DNA of 43,170 bases, from assembly GCA_027365105.1 (NCBI GenBank), contig DAHXNZ010000013.1, forward strand, positions 1-43,170, written 5' to 3'. Each line of letters opens with the position of its first letter. Position 1 is the first letter of the stretch. A program made the position numbers and the translations under genes. The notes under the pieces are model-generated. The model made no database searches. It was not told the DNA's origin and saw nothing but the letters and a program-made list of their open reading frames with translations. This document shows positions 43,078 to 43,170 of the stretch, in pieces. The stretch is from Thermoplasmata archaeon. GTDB taxonomy: Archaea; Thermoplasmatota; Thermoplasmata; Lutacidiplasmatales; UBA184.

Positions 43078-43170
43078 GCAGCAGGCCGCTCCGAGGGCGG
43101 TGAGGAGGTCCTTCTGCTCCTTGGTGAGCCGGGTGCACCATTCCCGGACCGATTTCCCCGAGCCAAATCT
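43063..43170 (-). CDS. Possible C-terminal end of an unidentified gene (cut by window edge)
   Basis: 35 codons and a TAA at 43063-43065 on the minus strand, open to the window edge. The peptide 'GSGKSVREWCTRLTKEQKDLL' (core SVREWCTRLTKEQKDLL) looks like real helical protein, ending in 'CCLPAA'. It overlaps the end of the transposase by 15 bases. Too short to identify; it may be chance. Confidence 0.3.
   Translation of the reverse strand, partial: RFGSGKSVREWCTRLTKEQKDLLTALGAACCLPAA
43064..43085. repeat. Perfect tandem repeat of 11 bases
   Basis: TAGGCAGCAGG occurs twice back to back (43064-43074, 43075-43085). The second copy begins with the transposase stop codon TAG. It may be a replication-slippage duplication or mark the element's edge. 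Confidence 0.75.

Larger units (their letters stand above)
41416..43085 (+). mobile_element. Insertion sequence, IS1634-like or related, approximate limits
   Basis: Contains two overlapping frames whose combined product has the plan of an IS1634-like DDE transposase. The limits given are only the span from the palindrome at the 5' end to a tandem repeat after the stop; terminal inverted repeats and target-site duplications could not be identified, so the true ends may lie further out. Confidence 0.55.

Noticed and set aside
1-43170. CRISPR array, rRNA operon, replication origin
   Set aside because: No regularly spaced direct repeats, no rRNA-like stretches and no origin-type repeat cluster were found on reading through.

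Overview
The window looks like chromosome from a GC-rich archaeon, most likely a member of the Thermoplasmatota (class Thermoplasmata). The archaeal assignment rests on ribosomal protein eS1 (S3Ae), a fibrillarin-type RNA 2'-O-methyltransferase, an elongator tRNA-Met with a 27-nt intron at the canonical 37/38 site, a class III (archaellin-like) prepilin sequence, and many genes with a TATA-like element about 25-30 bases before the start codon, as expected of leaderless transcripts. The narrower placement is inference. It comes from giant surface proteins that mix YVTN beta-propellers with thermopsin-type 'GLPxGTxW ... NGTYxY' beta-sandwich modules, a style common in that phylum.

Layout. 1-262: start of an ISAzo13-type transposase cut by the window edge. 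377-2841: a VOC-fold protein and a hexulose-6-phosphate synthase/RraA fusion. 2894-8546: an orphan N4-type DNA methyltransferase converging on a six-gene operon that resembles a stripped-down type IV secretion/conjugation apparatus (VirB2-like pilin, VirB6-like channel, PrgI/VirB3-like protein, small membrane protein, VirB4-like ATPase, unknown). 8889-10818: fibrillarin, RidA, DUF202. 10899-17896: an 1866-residue surface protein and two small membrane proteins. 18365-19200: tRNA-Met and eS1. 19334-23159: a MoxR-like AAA+ ATPase, a VWA protein whose N-terminal part has no canonical start codon, and a small helical protein. 23095-29934: a second orphan methyltransferase and a type IV pilus locus with two ATPases flanking two TadC-like membrane proteins, headed by a prepilin-like gene. 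30065-33502: ACT-domain protein, tRNA-Gly, SAM hydrolase family protein, ABC exporter. 33956-36001: an OB-fold protein translationally coupled to a 57-residue, 13-cysteine protein, with a radical SAM/SPASM gene on the opposite strand. 35928-38543: a second YVTN surface protein. 39076-41261: an operon of chromate-resistance (ChrB-like) domains and a cytosolic propeller, with a perfect palindrome at its promoter. 41416-43085: an IS1634-like insertion sequence in two frames.

The most interesting system is the VirB2/VirB6/VirB3/VirB4-like operon. It has no visible relaxase or VirD4 coupling protein. That composition recalls the crenarchaeal Ced/Ted DNA-import apparatus, which is homologous to conjugation machinery. 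Together with the twin-motor pilus locus and two solitary DNA methyltransferases, it suggests a DNA-uptake and self-marking capability. That joint role is a hypothesis, not something the sequence proves.

All assignments come from reading protein motifs and gene arrangement by eye. No database search was run.
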